This document shows, in pieces, positions 1 to 7,075 of a DNA stretch of 13,047 nt. Position 1 is the first letter of the stretch; each line of letters begins with the position of its first letter. The notes beneath the pieces were generated by a model. It saw only the letters and a list, made by a program, of their open reading frames with translations. It had not been told where the DNA came from and made no database searches. The position numbers were made by a program, and so were the translations under genes. The DNA comes from Eubacteriales bacterium (GTDB lineage Bacteria > Bacillota > Clostridia > Lachnospirales > Lachnospiraceae): assembly GCA_030536565.1 (NCBI GenBank), contig JAUNPT010000056.1:1-13047 (forward strand), written 5' to 3'.

Positions 1-296
1 AACATATCAGGTTCAATATAATCGTCTGCATCAATAAACTGGAGCAATTCACCTGTAGTTTTTAAGAGTCCTATATTTCTTGCCGCTGATACTCCTTCAT
101 GGCTCTTATTAACTAATACAATTCGTGAGTCGTCTCTCATCATTTCTGAGACAATTTCTGAGCTCTTATCTGTAGAACCATCATTGATTACAAGTATCTC
201 GAAATTTGAATATGTCTGGGCCAATATACTGTCAATGCAACGTCTGATTGTCTTTTCACCATTATATAATGGCACTATTACAGAAATCTTTTTCAT
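1..296 (-). CDS. Family 2 glycosyltransferase, N-terminal part (cut by window edge)
   Basis: The first 98 residues of a GT-A fold glycosyltransferase (GT2) are visible. These enzymes move a sugar from a nucleotide-sugar donor onto a surface glycan or lipid carrier at the cytoplasmic face. The protein opens with the family hallmark KKISVIVPLYNGEKTI, followed by VINDGSTD (about residues 36-43), which contacts the nucleotide, and FIDADDY (87-93), which holds the DxD metal and donor-binding aspartates. The HEGVSAARN segment (66-74) is also typical. The ATG at 296 is preceded by AAGGGG about 7 bases upstream and lies 13 bases after the stop of the esterase gene, so the two genes are likely one operon. 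The acceptor, linkage and C-terminal architecture cannot be judged because the gene runs off the window. The family call is firm; the substrate is unknown. Confidence 0.93.
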   Translation of the reverse strand, partial: MKKISVIVPLYNGEKTIRRCIDSILAQTYSNFEILVINDGSTDKSSEIVSEMMRDDSRIVLVNKSHEGVSAARNIGLLKTTGELLQFIDADDYIEPDM

Positions 297-309
297 GTCC
301 AATCCCCTT

Positions 310-1284
310 CTACTGCAGTCCGTCCGGCACCGCCACACCTAAATCTTTTAAAGCAAAATGTTTATTTAACTGCTCCAGCTGTTTGTCATTACTGTTTTTT
401 ACTGCTTCAACTATTTTACATGCCAGAATATATGCACCATATTTATTCATATGTGTATTTTCCGGTACTGTTTCAGACTTTTTTATTTCTCTATCAAAAT
501 CATCAGGCCATATGCCCTTATTCACACCAGACTTTATAGAGGTCAGAAAATGTATTTTTTCCCGTCCAATGCTTTCAAAATATTCTCTTGACATTTCAAA
601 TAAATCAATCACAGGAGTGTTTGTCTCTACTGCCAGCTGCTTCATAGCACGTACATATGAAAAATCATCACCGCCATGCAGTCCTGCACCATCAGCAATT
701 TTCCCCTCCTGTGTAAAAAATGTCCTTGCAGGAGGAGTAACTAATACCGGAACTGCTCCATTCCTGCGTGCAGCATCAAGAAACTGCTTTAAAAACCATT
801 TATAGGTTCCCTTTGAACCATCCTCTGAATATGGGTAATATTTATCACCAGGATATGCATCAAACATATTATATATATTGTTAATTACTGCCTGCTTATC
901 TGATATCTTATCATCTTTATATAATTTCGCAAGATATTCAGGCGGCAGATATCTTTTGTCTGTCTGCTCGCCTGGAATAAGCGGATACCTTCCGTGAGCA
1001 TCAGGCCTGCCCAGCGGCGTAAGCCTGTTAAACATTGTTTTATATTCCTTGCTGTCATCATCATTATGACAAAATTCAATAAACAGATAATCTCCTCTGT
1101 TTATCTCTTTATCAATTACATTTAATCTGCCTTCGTTTATAAATAATCTTGAACTTCTTCCGCCCTCTGCATAATTTACAACCTCCAAATCACATAGCTG
1201 CCGCAGATATTGTCCCCAGCCGCCAATAAATTCTTCTTCCTTATAATCCTTTACCAATGAATCCCCTGCCAGAAAAATCTTCAT
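310..1284 (-). CDS. SGNH/GDSL-family esterase, rhamnogalacturonan acetylesterase (CE12)-like
   Basis: A 324-aa serine esterase of the SGNH clan, most like CE12 rhamnogalacturonan acetylesterases, which remove acetyl groups from polysaccharides. Block I is FLAGDSLV with nucleophile Ser9, followed by GGWGQYL (21-27). Block II is GGRSS (41-45). Block III is HND, with oxyanion-hole Asn74. Block V is NTHMNKYGA, with catalytic His278. No signal peptide is visible, so the enzyme should be cytoplasmic. It is longer than a minimal SGNH domain because of an extended central region (about 85-165) rich in charged and aromatic residues. The ATG at 1284 has GAGG 6 bases upstream. Its partner downstream is a GT2 glycosyltransferase, so it may act on intermediates of a surface glycan or on imported pectin fragments. 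The fold is secure; the substrate is inferred. Confidence 0.88.
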   Translation of the reverse strand: MKIFLAGDSLVKDYKEEEFIGGWGQYLRQLCDLEVVNYAEGGRSSRLFINEGRLNVIDKEINRGDYLFIEFCHNDDDSKEYKTMFNRLTPLGRPDAHGRYPLIPGEQTDKRYLPPEYLAKLYKDDKISDKQAVINNIYNMFDAYPGDKYYPYSEDGSKGTYKWFLKQFLDAARRNGAVPVLVTPPARTFFTQEGKIADGAGLHGGDDFSYVRAMKQLAVETNTPVIDLFEMSREYFESIGREKIHFLTSIKSGVNKGIWPDDFDREIKKSETVPENTHMNKYGAYILACKIVEAVKNSNDKQLEQLNKHFALKDLGVAVPDGLQ

Positions 1285-1303
1285 AATTAATCCTCATGTC
1301 TGT

Positions 1304-1367
1304 TATAAATAAAAAACCTGCCATGTTACCACTTTTGCAGTCTTACAAAAGTATATAACATAGCAGG
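1304..1367 (-). terminator. Intrinsic terminator downstream of ptsI
   Basis: A long interrupted hairpin has arms CCTGC, ATGTTA and ACTTTTG (1317-1337) pairing with CAAAAGT, TAACAT and GCAGG (1346-1367) around an 8-base loop. Read on the minus strand it is followed by TTTTTTATTTA (1316 downward), the U-rich tract of a rho-independent terminator. It lies about 30 bases past the ptsI stop and would end ptsI transcripts before the esterase gene. Confidence 0.85.
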
Positions 1368-1378
1368 ATAAATGTAAA
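1350..1378 (-). promoter_or_regulatory. Candidate sigma-A promoter for the esterase-glycosyltransferase pair
   Basis: On the minus strand TTTACA (1378-1373) is separated by exactly 17 bases from TATACT (1355-1350), giving a predicted start near 1343. The -10 lies in the arm of the ptsI terminator hairpin that is transcribed first, so RNA starting here lacks most of that arm and would escape the terminator. No other convincing promoter was seen between ptsI and the esterase. Confidence 0.55.
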
Positions 1379-1397
1379 ATTATAGTTTTATAAAAAA

Positions 1398-3032
1398 TTA
1401 TGAAAGACTTATATTGCGTACCTCATTCCTAACCCGTAATATCATGCCTGCAGATACACTTAACTCATCAATTCCCATACGTAAAAATTCTTCTGTAAGC
1501 GTTGTATCTGCCCCCAGTTCACCACATATACCAATCCATATACCCTCTTTATGGGCATTCTTTGCTGCCATTTCAATAAGTTTAAGAACTGCCTTGTGAT
1601 GGGTGTTGGCAAATGGCTCCAATTTTCTGTTCTGGCGGTCAATTGCCAGCGTATACTGCGTTAAATCATTAGTTCCAACACTAAAGAAGTCAACCAGTTT
1701 CGCAAGCTCATCGCTGATTAAGGCTGCAGCAGGAGTCTCTATCATAATACCTGTCTCAACATTTTTCTTATAAGGTATTTTTTCTTTTTCAAGTTCTTCC
1801 CGAACCTCAGCTGCAATTTTCTTTGCTTTTATAACCTCATCAACAGATGTAATCATAGGGAACATAATCGAAATATTACCAAATACTGCCGCCCTGTAAA
1901 GAGCTCTTAACTGAGTTTTAAATATTTCAGGCTGTGTCAGGCATATCCTTATTGCCCTATACCCAAGTGCTGGGTTTTCTTCATGGTCTAAATTAAAATA
2001 AGCTGCCTGTTTATCTGCACCAATATCTAATGTACGGATAACAACTTTCTTACCTGCCATGTTTTCTGCCACCTGCTTATACGCCAAAAACTGCTGTTCC
2101 TCTGTCGGAAAATCAGAATTTTCAAGATAAAGAAATTCGCTTCTGAACAATCCGATTCCACCAGCATCATTGGCAAGAGCCTTCGCAACATCTGCCGGGC
2201 TTCCTATATTGGCATAAATATTGATTTTTGTGCCATCTTTAGTTATATTTTCCTTACCCTTTAATTTTAAGAGAAGCTCCTTATAATGGTCTGCTTCTTC
2301 CTTTTTCTTCTTCATCAATGCAAGGGTTTCCTCATCAGGATCAATATACACTGTTCCGGTAAAACCGTCTACAATTGCGAATTTCCTGTCATACTCTGTT
2401 TTAAGTTCCTCCCCAAGTCCGATAATCGCAGGAATGCCCATGCTTCTTGCAAGAATAGCCGTATGTGAATTAGTTGAACCCAGCTTTAACACAAAGCCAA
2501 GAACTCTGTCCTTATCCAGCTGCACTGTCTCTGATGGTGCAAGATCATCTGCCGCAACTATATACATTTCGTCGTCATCTGCAATGTCCTGAGAAGTATT
2601 TTCATTCTGTAATATGCTGACAAGCCTCTCTGAAACATCTTTTACATCTGCTGCCCTTCCCCTCATATAATCATCGTCCATGGCAAGAAACATTGCCTGA
2701 AAGTTATCGGCTGTCGTGCCAACCGCATACTCAGCATTAACATTCTGGGTAGTAATTATATTCTCAATAGAATCACAGTAATCCAAATCTTCCATCATCA
2801 TCTGATGAATTTCAAATACCGCTGCGTCAGCTTCTCCGACAGTTCCCACAATATTATCATATAGATTCTTTAATTGTTTAATTCCCTCAGCTTTAGCTGC
2901 GTTAAAACGTGCAACCTCAGCCTTGGTATCATCCACATGATATCTTACAATTACCTGTTCTTTCCTTGAGTAAAATAAAATTTTGCCCATACATACATCA
3001 CTATATACGCTTTTTCCCTGTAAAGTAATCAT
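1398..3032 (-). CDS. ptsI: Phosphoenolpyruvate-protein phosphotransferase (PTS Enzyme I)
   Basis: Enzyme I takes phosphate from phosphoenolpyruvate and passes it to HPr, the first step of PTS sugar uptake; it is a cytoplasmic dimer. With the start used here the protein has 544 residues, slightly short of the usual 570 or so. The N-terminal HPr-binding and phospho-histidine region carries GSTNSHTAILAR with the phosphorylated His190. The C-terminal TIM barrel shows GLFRSEFLY (294-302), the PEP/Mg signature FSVGTNDLTQYTLAIDR (450-466) and the conserved Cys503 in GICGELGAD. An upstream in-frame TTG at 3053 is possible, but AGGAGG sits just before the ATG at 3032, so that start is preferred. The gene stands alone between its own promoter and terminator, with no ptsH beside it. 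The usual GG before the active-site motif is replaced by LGSTNSH. Confidence 0.97.
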   Translation of the reverse strand: MITLQGKSVYSDVCMGKILFYSRKEQVIVRYHVDDTKAEVARFNAAKAEGIKQLKNLYDNIVGTVGEADAAVFEIHQMMMEDLDYCDSIENIITTQNVNAEYAVGTTADNFQAMFLAMDDDYMRGRAADVKDVSERLVSILQNENTSQDIADDDEMYIVAADDLAPSETVQLDKDRVLGFVLKLGSTNSHTAILARSMGIPAIIGLGEELKTEYDRKFAIVDGFTGTVYIDPDEETLALMKKKKEEADHYKELLLKLKGKENITKDGTKINIYANIGSPADVAKALANDAGGIGLFRSEFLYLENSDFPTEEQQFLAYKQVAENMAGKKVVIRTLDIGADKQAAYFNLDHEENPALGYRAIRICLTQPEIFKTQLRALYRAAVFGNISIMFPMITSVDEVIKAKKIAAEVREELEKEKIPYKKNVETGIMIETPAAALISDELAKLVDFFSVGTNDLTQYTLAIDRQNRKLEPFANTHHKAVLKLIEMAAKNAHKEGIWIGICGELGADTTLTEEFLRMGIDELSVSAGMILRVRNEVRNISLS

Positions 3033-3080
3033 AAAACCTCCTATGTTTGCCAAGCAAAAGTCTCTATTTCTTATATCATT

Positions 3081-3109
3081 AGAATATCATCTGCAAAATA
3101 TGATGTCAA
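3081..3109 (-). promoter_or_regulatory. Sigma-A-type promoter of ptsI
   Basis: On the minus strand a perfect TTGACA (3109-3104) is followed after 17 bases by TATTCT (3086-3081). The predicted start near 3074 gives a leader of about 40 bases ending in AGGAGG just before the ptsI ATG. No catabolite-responsive element was recognised here. Confidence 0.75.
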
Positions 3110-3148
3110 TTTTATCAGGAGAGAATTAACAATTTTTTAACAATCTTT

Positions 3149-4126
3149 TTATCTGATAATTGCATAAAAAGTATAAGCTGCATACAAAAGAACCATAACA
3201 AAACCTTCTGTCCTATTAATCTTTCCTCTTGTCCTGCAGAAAATAAGTATAAGTATACTAAGAACCAAAAGAACGGAAATATCTACCACTGACTCGATGC
3301 TTGAAACTATAGGATTTATAGAGCTTGAAACACCCAGAATCATAAGGAGATTGAAAATATTTGAACCAACTACATTACCAACTGCCATTCCATTCTGTCC
3401 TTTTTTAGAAGCTACAATAGATGTAACAAGCTCAGGAAGTGATGTACCAATTGCCACTATTGTAAGCCCTACAAGAGTTTCGCTCATTCCACAGAAAAGA
3501 GCAATTGCTTTTGCACTGTTTACTACCAGCTGTCCGCCGCCAATAATAGCCGCCGCTCCAAGTATAATGAAAGTGAGGCTTTTCCATACTGGAAGTGATT
3601 CGATTTCTTCTCCGGCCTCACGGTTTTTAATTGCGCTTCTTACTGTAATGTACATATACATTACAAAGAAAATCAAAAGTATAACTGCTTCCCATCTTCT
3701 TATTGTACCTGACTGTGCAAAACCATTAACCTCAGCCACACTGCCTTTAAATACAATATCACTTATAAAAAGCCCAACTAAGACTGTTGCTATTAAAGAA
3801 AATGGGAAATCTCTTTTTACAATATCCTTCTCAACTGCCACAGGTGAGAGTATGGCACACACACCTAAAACCACCATGAGATTAAATATATTTGAACCAA
3901 TTACGTTGCTGATGGCAAGAGCATTTGAACCAGCGATTCCAGCTGATACACTTACTGCAAGCTCAGGTGCGCTTGTCCCCATAGCAACAATTGTAAGGCC
4001 TATTACAACACCTGGAATATTAAATTTCTTTGCAACCGCCGCACTGCCTTCAACAAAATAATCTGCACCTTTAATTAAAAACACAAAGCCCACAAGGAGT
4101 AAAACCAAATCAAGTAAAATTTTCAT
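3149..4126 (-). CDS. CaCA-family cation antiporter (Na+/Ca2+ exchanger type, YrbG-like)
   Basis: A 325-aa membrane antiporter of the Ca2+:cation antiporter superfamily, with about ten hydrophobic segments and the inverted pair of alpha repeats that defines the family. Repeat 1 contains GLTIVAMGTSAPEL (43-56, Glu55) and SNVIGSNIFN (73-82, Asn79). Repeat 2 contains GLTIVAIGTSLPEL (220-233, Glu232) and GNVVGSNIFN (250-259, Asn256). These Glu and Asn residues form the ion site in structures of family members. The family exports Ca2+ or a similar divalent ion in exchange for Na+ or H+. The gene follows a yybP-ykoY riboswitch and terminator, which points to Mn2+ control and makes Mn2+ extrusion a reasonable role. 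The ATG at 4126 has AAAGGA about 9 bases upstream. No clear intrinsic terminator was found between its end and the ptsI promoter. Confidence 0.93.
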   Translation of the reverse strand: MKILLDLVLLLVGFVFLIKGADYFVEGSAAVAKKFNIPGVVIGLTIVAMGTSAPELAVSVSAGIAGSNALAISNVIGSNIFNLMVVLGVCAILSPVAVEKDIVKRDFPFSLIATVLVGLFISDIVFKGSVAEVNGFAQSGTIRRWEAVILLIFFVMYMYITVRSAIKNREAGEEIESLPVWKSLTFIILGAAAIIGGGQLVVNSAKAIALFCGMSETLVGLTIVAIGTSLPELVTSIVASKKGQNGMAVGNVVGSNIFNLLMILGVSSSINPIVSSIESVVDISVLLVLSILILIFCRTRGKINRTEGFVMVLLYAAYTFYAIIR

Positions 4127-4178
4127 AACTTATTCCTTTCAATTATGTATTATATGAATTACAGGGAAAAATAATCGT

Positions 4179-4220
4179 AAAAAAAGACTTTTATCGTACT
4201 AAAAATACGATAAAAGTCTT
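4179..4220 (-). terminator. Riboswitch-controlled intrinsic terminator
   Basis: Perfect 15-bp inverted repeat, AAGACTTTTATCGTA at 4184-4198 and its exact complement at 4206-4220, around a 7-base loop. On the minus strand it is followed by seven U residues (4185-4179). It lies between the riboswitch aptamer and the antiporter gene, about 53 bases before the ATG. Its first-transcribed arm contains CUUUUA (4216-4211), which can instead pair with UAAGAG at the 5' end of the aptamer, so the two folds exclude each other. Confidence 0.93.
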
Positions 4221-4322
4221 GCTTCTAAGAACATGCACCGGGGAATTAAACAGCTATTACCATAACTCCCGTACTGACGATTACACACTACATGAATAAA
4301 TCATGCAAGCTACTCCCTCTTA
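4211..4322 (-). ncRNA. yybP-ykoY family (Mn2+-sensing) riboswitch aptamer
   Basis: Read on the minus strand, this leader carries the landmarks I recall for the yybP-ykoY motif: GGGAGUAGC at the 5' side, CGUCAGUACGGGAG in the middle, CCCCGGUGCAUG in the second loop arm and GCAAGACUUUUA at the 3' side. UAAGAG (4322-4317) can pair with CUUUUA (4216-4211) to close helix P1, which competes with the terminator. In characterised members Mn2+ bridges the two conserved loops and stabilises P1. Here that would prevent termination, giving an ON switch for the downstream CaCA antiporter. Aptamer boundaries are approximate. Identification rests on remembered consensus blocks and the terminator geometry; a covariance-model search was not possible. 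Confidence 0.88.
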
Positions 4323-4334
4323 TTTATAGTTGTA

Positions 4335-4363
4335 ATGATAGCAAATCAGCAATTAAAGGTCAA
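4335..4363 (-). promoter_or_regulatory. Sigma-A-type promoter for the riboswitch-antiporter transcript
   Basis: On the minus strand TTGACC (4363-4358) and TATCAT (4340-4335) are 17 bases apart, predicting a start near 4328, just before the riboswitch aptamer. The -35 begins one base past the stop codon of the siderophore lipoprotein gene, so the antiporter has its own promoter but can also receive read-through from the iron operon. Confidence 0.72.
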
Positions 4364-4364
4364 G

Positions 4365-5333
4365 CTAATTTAAACCTTTTTCTAAATCTTTAAGCATGAT
4401 ATCAAGGGCTGTTATTCCGCCCTCTGCTGTATACCATACCGCAGGATTTTCAAGATAAATAATCCTTCCGTTTTTATAAGCCTCTGTACTTTTAACGAGT
4501 TCATTTTCCATAATTTCCTTTGCAAACCTGGTGCCTGCTGTTCCTATGGCACTATCCCTGTCCATAACAAATATATAATCAGGATTCTGGTTTAGAATAG
4601 TTTCAAATGAAGCTTCATTGCCATGTGAAGCTGTCCCGGCAGCTGACGTCAGATTATTAAAGCCAGCTTCCCTGCCAATAATTGAACACCTTCCATCGTT
4701 CCCAAGAAGATTAAAGCTTCCGCTCGTTGTCATGCCCACTAACGCCGTTCTGCCATCTGAAATTTTCCTTAATTCATCGATTCTTGACGTAAAATCTGCT
4801 GTCTTTGCCGTCACATCATCTTCAAGCCCAAAAATCGAGGCAATAACAGCCGCATTCTTATTTACACTTTCAACAACTCCATTTTTTGTATCTGTGGCAA
4901 GATATACTACTGGTGCAATTTCACTTAAAGCATTATAAGAAGCTGCGAGACGTCCTCCAATAAATATAATATCCGGCTCACAGGCAAAAACTGCCTCAAG
5001 GTCTGCTTCCTTAATCGTCCCCAAATCAGCAATCTCTTGATTATCTACGTAAGCAGATAAATATTCAATAGAGTTGTCAGCACTCCCAACTATACGTTCA
5101 CCCATTCCAATGTTATCAATAATATCCAGGGCTGCTAAATCAAGAACTGCAATACGCTGCGGATTATACAAAACCTCAAGCTGGATTTCTTCTTTTTCTC
5201 CATTTAAAGCTGTAATTGTAATATATGTTTTTGTTTCTCCTTGTGATGTTTTTTCCTGTACTTTATCATTTTTACATGCCACAAGAGCAATTGCCATAAC
5301 TAATATTAATACTGACGTGATAATTTTTTTCAT
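4365..5333 (-). CDS. yclQ: Siderophore-iron ABC transporter, substrate-binding lipoprotein (YclQ/CeuE-like)
   Basis: A 322-aa extracellular lipoprotein of the periplasmic-binding-protein family PF01497 (FepB, FhuD, CeuE, YclQ), which captures ferric siderophore and delivers it to the membrane permeases. The N-terminus is a type II signal peptide, MKKIITSVLILVMAIALVAC, with lipobox LVAC and lipidated Cys20. Family landmarks follow: RIAVLDLAALDIIDNIG (60-76), the EPDIIFIGGR strand (119-128), HGNEASFETIL (237-247) before NPDYIFVMDRD, and ENPAVWYTAEGG (295-306). The longest frame begins at 5351, immediately after the ATPase stop, but CAGGAG lies within that stretch and fits the ATG at 5333, which also starts a proper signal peptide. 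It is last in a yclNOPQ-like operon. The ligand is probably a catecholate siderophore, by synteny and similarity rather than by binding-site residues. Confidence 0.9.
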   Translation of the reverse strand: MKKIITSVLILVMAIALVACKNDKVQEKTSQGETKTYITITALNGEKEEIQLEVLYNPQRIAVLDLAALDIIDNIGMGERIVGSADNSIEYLSAYVDNQEIADLGTIKEADLEAVFACEPDIIFIGGRLAASYNALSEIAPVVYLATDTKNGVVESVNKNAAVIASIFGLEDDVTAKTADFTSRIDELRKISDGRTALVGMTTSGSFNLLGNDGRCSIIGREAGFNNLTSAAGTASHGNEASFETILNQNPDYIFVMDRDSAIGTAGTRFAKEIMENELVKSTEAYKNGRIIYLENPAVWYTAEGGITALDIMLKDLEKGLN

Positions 5334-5351
5334 TTCTTTCTCCTGAATCAT

Positions 5352-6104
5352 TTAATAATAAATTGTCAATGGCTTTCCGGATTTCTCCATAATTTCAAAA
5401 TCAACCTGATATATCCCGGAAAGCACTTCTTTTGTAATAACTTCATTTACTGTTCCATATTTTGCAATTTTTCCATTTTTAAAAGCACATATATAATCTG
5501 AATAAAACGCTGCATAATTAATTTCATGAATAACCATAATAATTGTCTTTCCTAGTTCATCACACAATCTTCTCACAATCTTCATCATATTCGTCGCATG
5601 ATAAATATCCAGATTATTTGTAGGCTCATCTAAAAGAATATATTCTGTATCCTGGGCAATTACCATGGCTATATACGCGCGCTGTCTCTGACCTCCCGAC
5701 AGTTCGTCAATAAAGCTGTCCTTATACTGCTCCAGTTCCATATATTTAATTGCTTCATTGATTTTTTCCTTATCTTCTTTTGTAAGCCTTGAACCGGAAT
5801 GCGGAAATCTTCCAAATGCCACCAGTTCACCTACTGTAAGCTTCATCTGTACATTATTCGTCTGGGTAAGTATTGCAAGCTTTTTAGCCAGTTTTGTACT
5901 TTTCCATTCTGTAAGCTTTCTATCTTCAATTGATATGTCCCCGCCATCACTGTCTATAAGCCTTGATATCATACCCATAACAGTTGATTTTCCTGCTCCA
6001 TTGGGTCCAATTAAAGAAGTTACGCAGCCCTTATGAATTTTAAAGGTTATATCATCGACAACCTTCTTTCCATCATAATGCTTGCTTACATTTTTTATAA
6101 ACAT
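5352..6104 (-). CDS. yclP: Siderophore-iron ABC transporter, ATP-binding protein (YclP-like)
   Basis: A 250-aa ABC ATPase that powers ferric-siderophore import. All motifs are intact: Walker A GPNGAGKS (33-40), Q-loop Gln81 in ILTQTNN, ABC signature LSGGQRQR (135-142), Walker B YILLDEP (155-161), D-loop NNLD (163-166) and switch His193 in MVIHEIN. The YxD/H and CAFKNGKI segments are usual for the FepC/FhuC group. The ATG at 6104 has AAAGGAGG 8 bases upstream, and the gene begins 2 bases after the stop of the second permease. The lipoprotein gene follows with 18 bases between stop and chosen start. It should sit on the cytoplasmic face of the two FecCD-type permeases encoded upstream. Confidence 0.96.
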   Translation of the reverse strand: MFIKNVSKHYDGKKVVDDITFKIHKGCVTSLIGPNGAGKSTVMGMISRLIDSDGGDISIEDRKLTEWKSTKLAKKLAILTQTNNVQMKLTVGELVAFGRFPHSGSRLTKEDKEKINEAIKYMELEQYKDSFIDELSGGQRQRAYIAMVIAQDTEYILLDEPTNNLDIYHATNMMKIVRRLCDELGKTIIMVIHEINYAAFYSDYICAFKNGKIAKYGTVNEVITKEVLSGIYQVDFEIMEKSGKPLTIYY

Positions 6105-6106
6105 AT

Positions 6107-7075
6107 CTATATCCTCCTTTTCCCCAGTAAAAGGTAAAGAAAATACAATCCTCCACCTACTGTAATAAATACACTGACAGGAATTGAATATGTAAACACC
6201 CTCTCAGTTATCAGCTGACCGCCTGTTAAAATAATTATGCCAAATAAAACTGAGCCTGCCATTAACCAGCTGTGCCTAAAGGTTTTAAACATTTGACGTG
6301 ACAGGTTTGCAATAATCAGACCAAGAAATGAAACAGGCCCAACCATTGCTGTTGCAACCGCAATATACAAGGTTACACCTAATAGAAGCTTTCTTACAGA
6401 CTTATTATAATCAATTCCAAGGCTGACCGCCTGCTCTCGTCCCAGCGTAAGCACATTTAAAAGCCTTATCTCTTTTCTAAGTACGATTGCAATTACTGCA
6501 AGTAATATTATTGAAAATGCGATAATACCTGAATTAATATTACTGAAGCTTGCCACCAGACTTGTAAGGAGGATATCATATTCATTTGGATCCATTATTC
6601 TTACCAGCGTACTCTGAATACTTGCAAAAAATGAAGACATCACTGTCCCAATAAGCAGGACATATAATATGTTATGCTTTGTTTTTTCTAATAGATAACT
6701 GTAAACTGCCATAGAGACTATCCCCATAATTACTAAATCCACAGCAAAAGACATATTACTGTTTAAAGCCAGCATACTTCCTGAACCCGCAAAAAACACA
6801 ACTGCTGTATGAATCACTGTATACAAGGAATTAAGCCCCAAAAGACATGGCGTAACTATTGTATTATTAATTATAGATTGAAAAACAAAAGAAGCTGTTC
6901 CAATTGCATAAGACGTAACCAGCATAGCAGTCATTTTAGGAACCCTAAGCTTTATTGCATACCTGAAAAATCTTTCATTATGGAACTTTACTCCTATAGT
7001 CATGTAAACAGCTATTATTAATAATGCTATTATTGCCATTATTAAAATTCTGCCAGCTAATGCTTTTTTATTCAC
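6107..7075 (-). CDS. yclO: Siderophore-iron ABC transporter, FecCD-family permease 2 (YclO-like)
   Basis: A 322-aa membrane protein of the FecCD family, about nine to ten membrane spans, forming half of the importer channel. Recognisable parts are TPCLLGLNSLYTVIH in the N-terminal half and, toward the C-terminus, LTLGREQAVSLGID (the segment that contacts the ATPase), VGPVSFLGLIIANLSRQ and the terminal TGGQLITERVF and PVSVFITVGGGLYFLYLLL. The longest frame begins at a GTG at 7084, but GGGAGG abuts that codon. The GTG at 7075 has the same Shine-Dalgarno at 8-base spacing and is preferred. With this start the gene overlaps the end of the first permease by 8 bases (GTGAATAA), which suggests translational coupling. 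Confidence 0.92.
   Translation of the reverse strand: MNKKALAGRILIMAIIALLIIAVYMTIGVKFHNERFFRYAIKLRVPKMTAMLVTSYAIGTASFVFQSIINNTIVTPCLLGLNSLYTVIHTAVVFFAGSGSMLALNSNMSFAVDLVIMGIVSMAVYSYLLEKTKHNILYVLLIGTVMSSFFASIQSTLVRIMDPNEYDILLTSLVASFSNINSGIIAFSIILLAVIAIVLRKEIRLLNVLTLGREQAVSLGIDYNKSVRKLLLGVTLYIAVATAMVGPVSFLGLIIANLSRQMFKTFRHSWLMAGSVLFGIIILTGGQLITERVFTYSIPVSVFITVGGGLYFLYLLLGKRRI

Noticed and set aside
248..805. Plus-strand open frame opposite the esterase and glycosyltransferase
   Set aside because: Both minus-strand genes carry clear catalytic motifs over the same bases, so this is a shadow frame.
3121..3150. TTAACAATTTTTTAACAA-like repeats just after the antiporter gene as a terminator
   Set aside because: The pairing possible is short and purely A-T, so a stable intrinsic terminator is not supported.
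3297..4061. Long plus-strand open frame opposite the CaCA antiporter
   Set aside because: It is the antisense shadow of a well-supported membrane protein gene; its composition is not that of a recognisable protein and no Shine-Dalgarno was seen.
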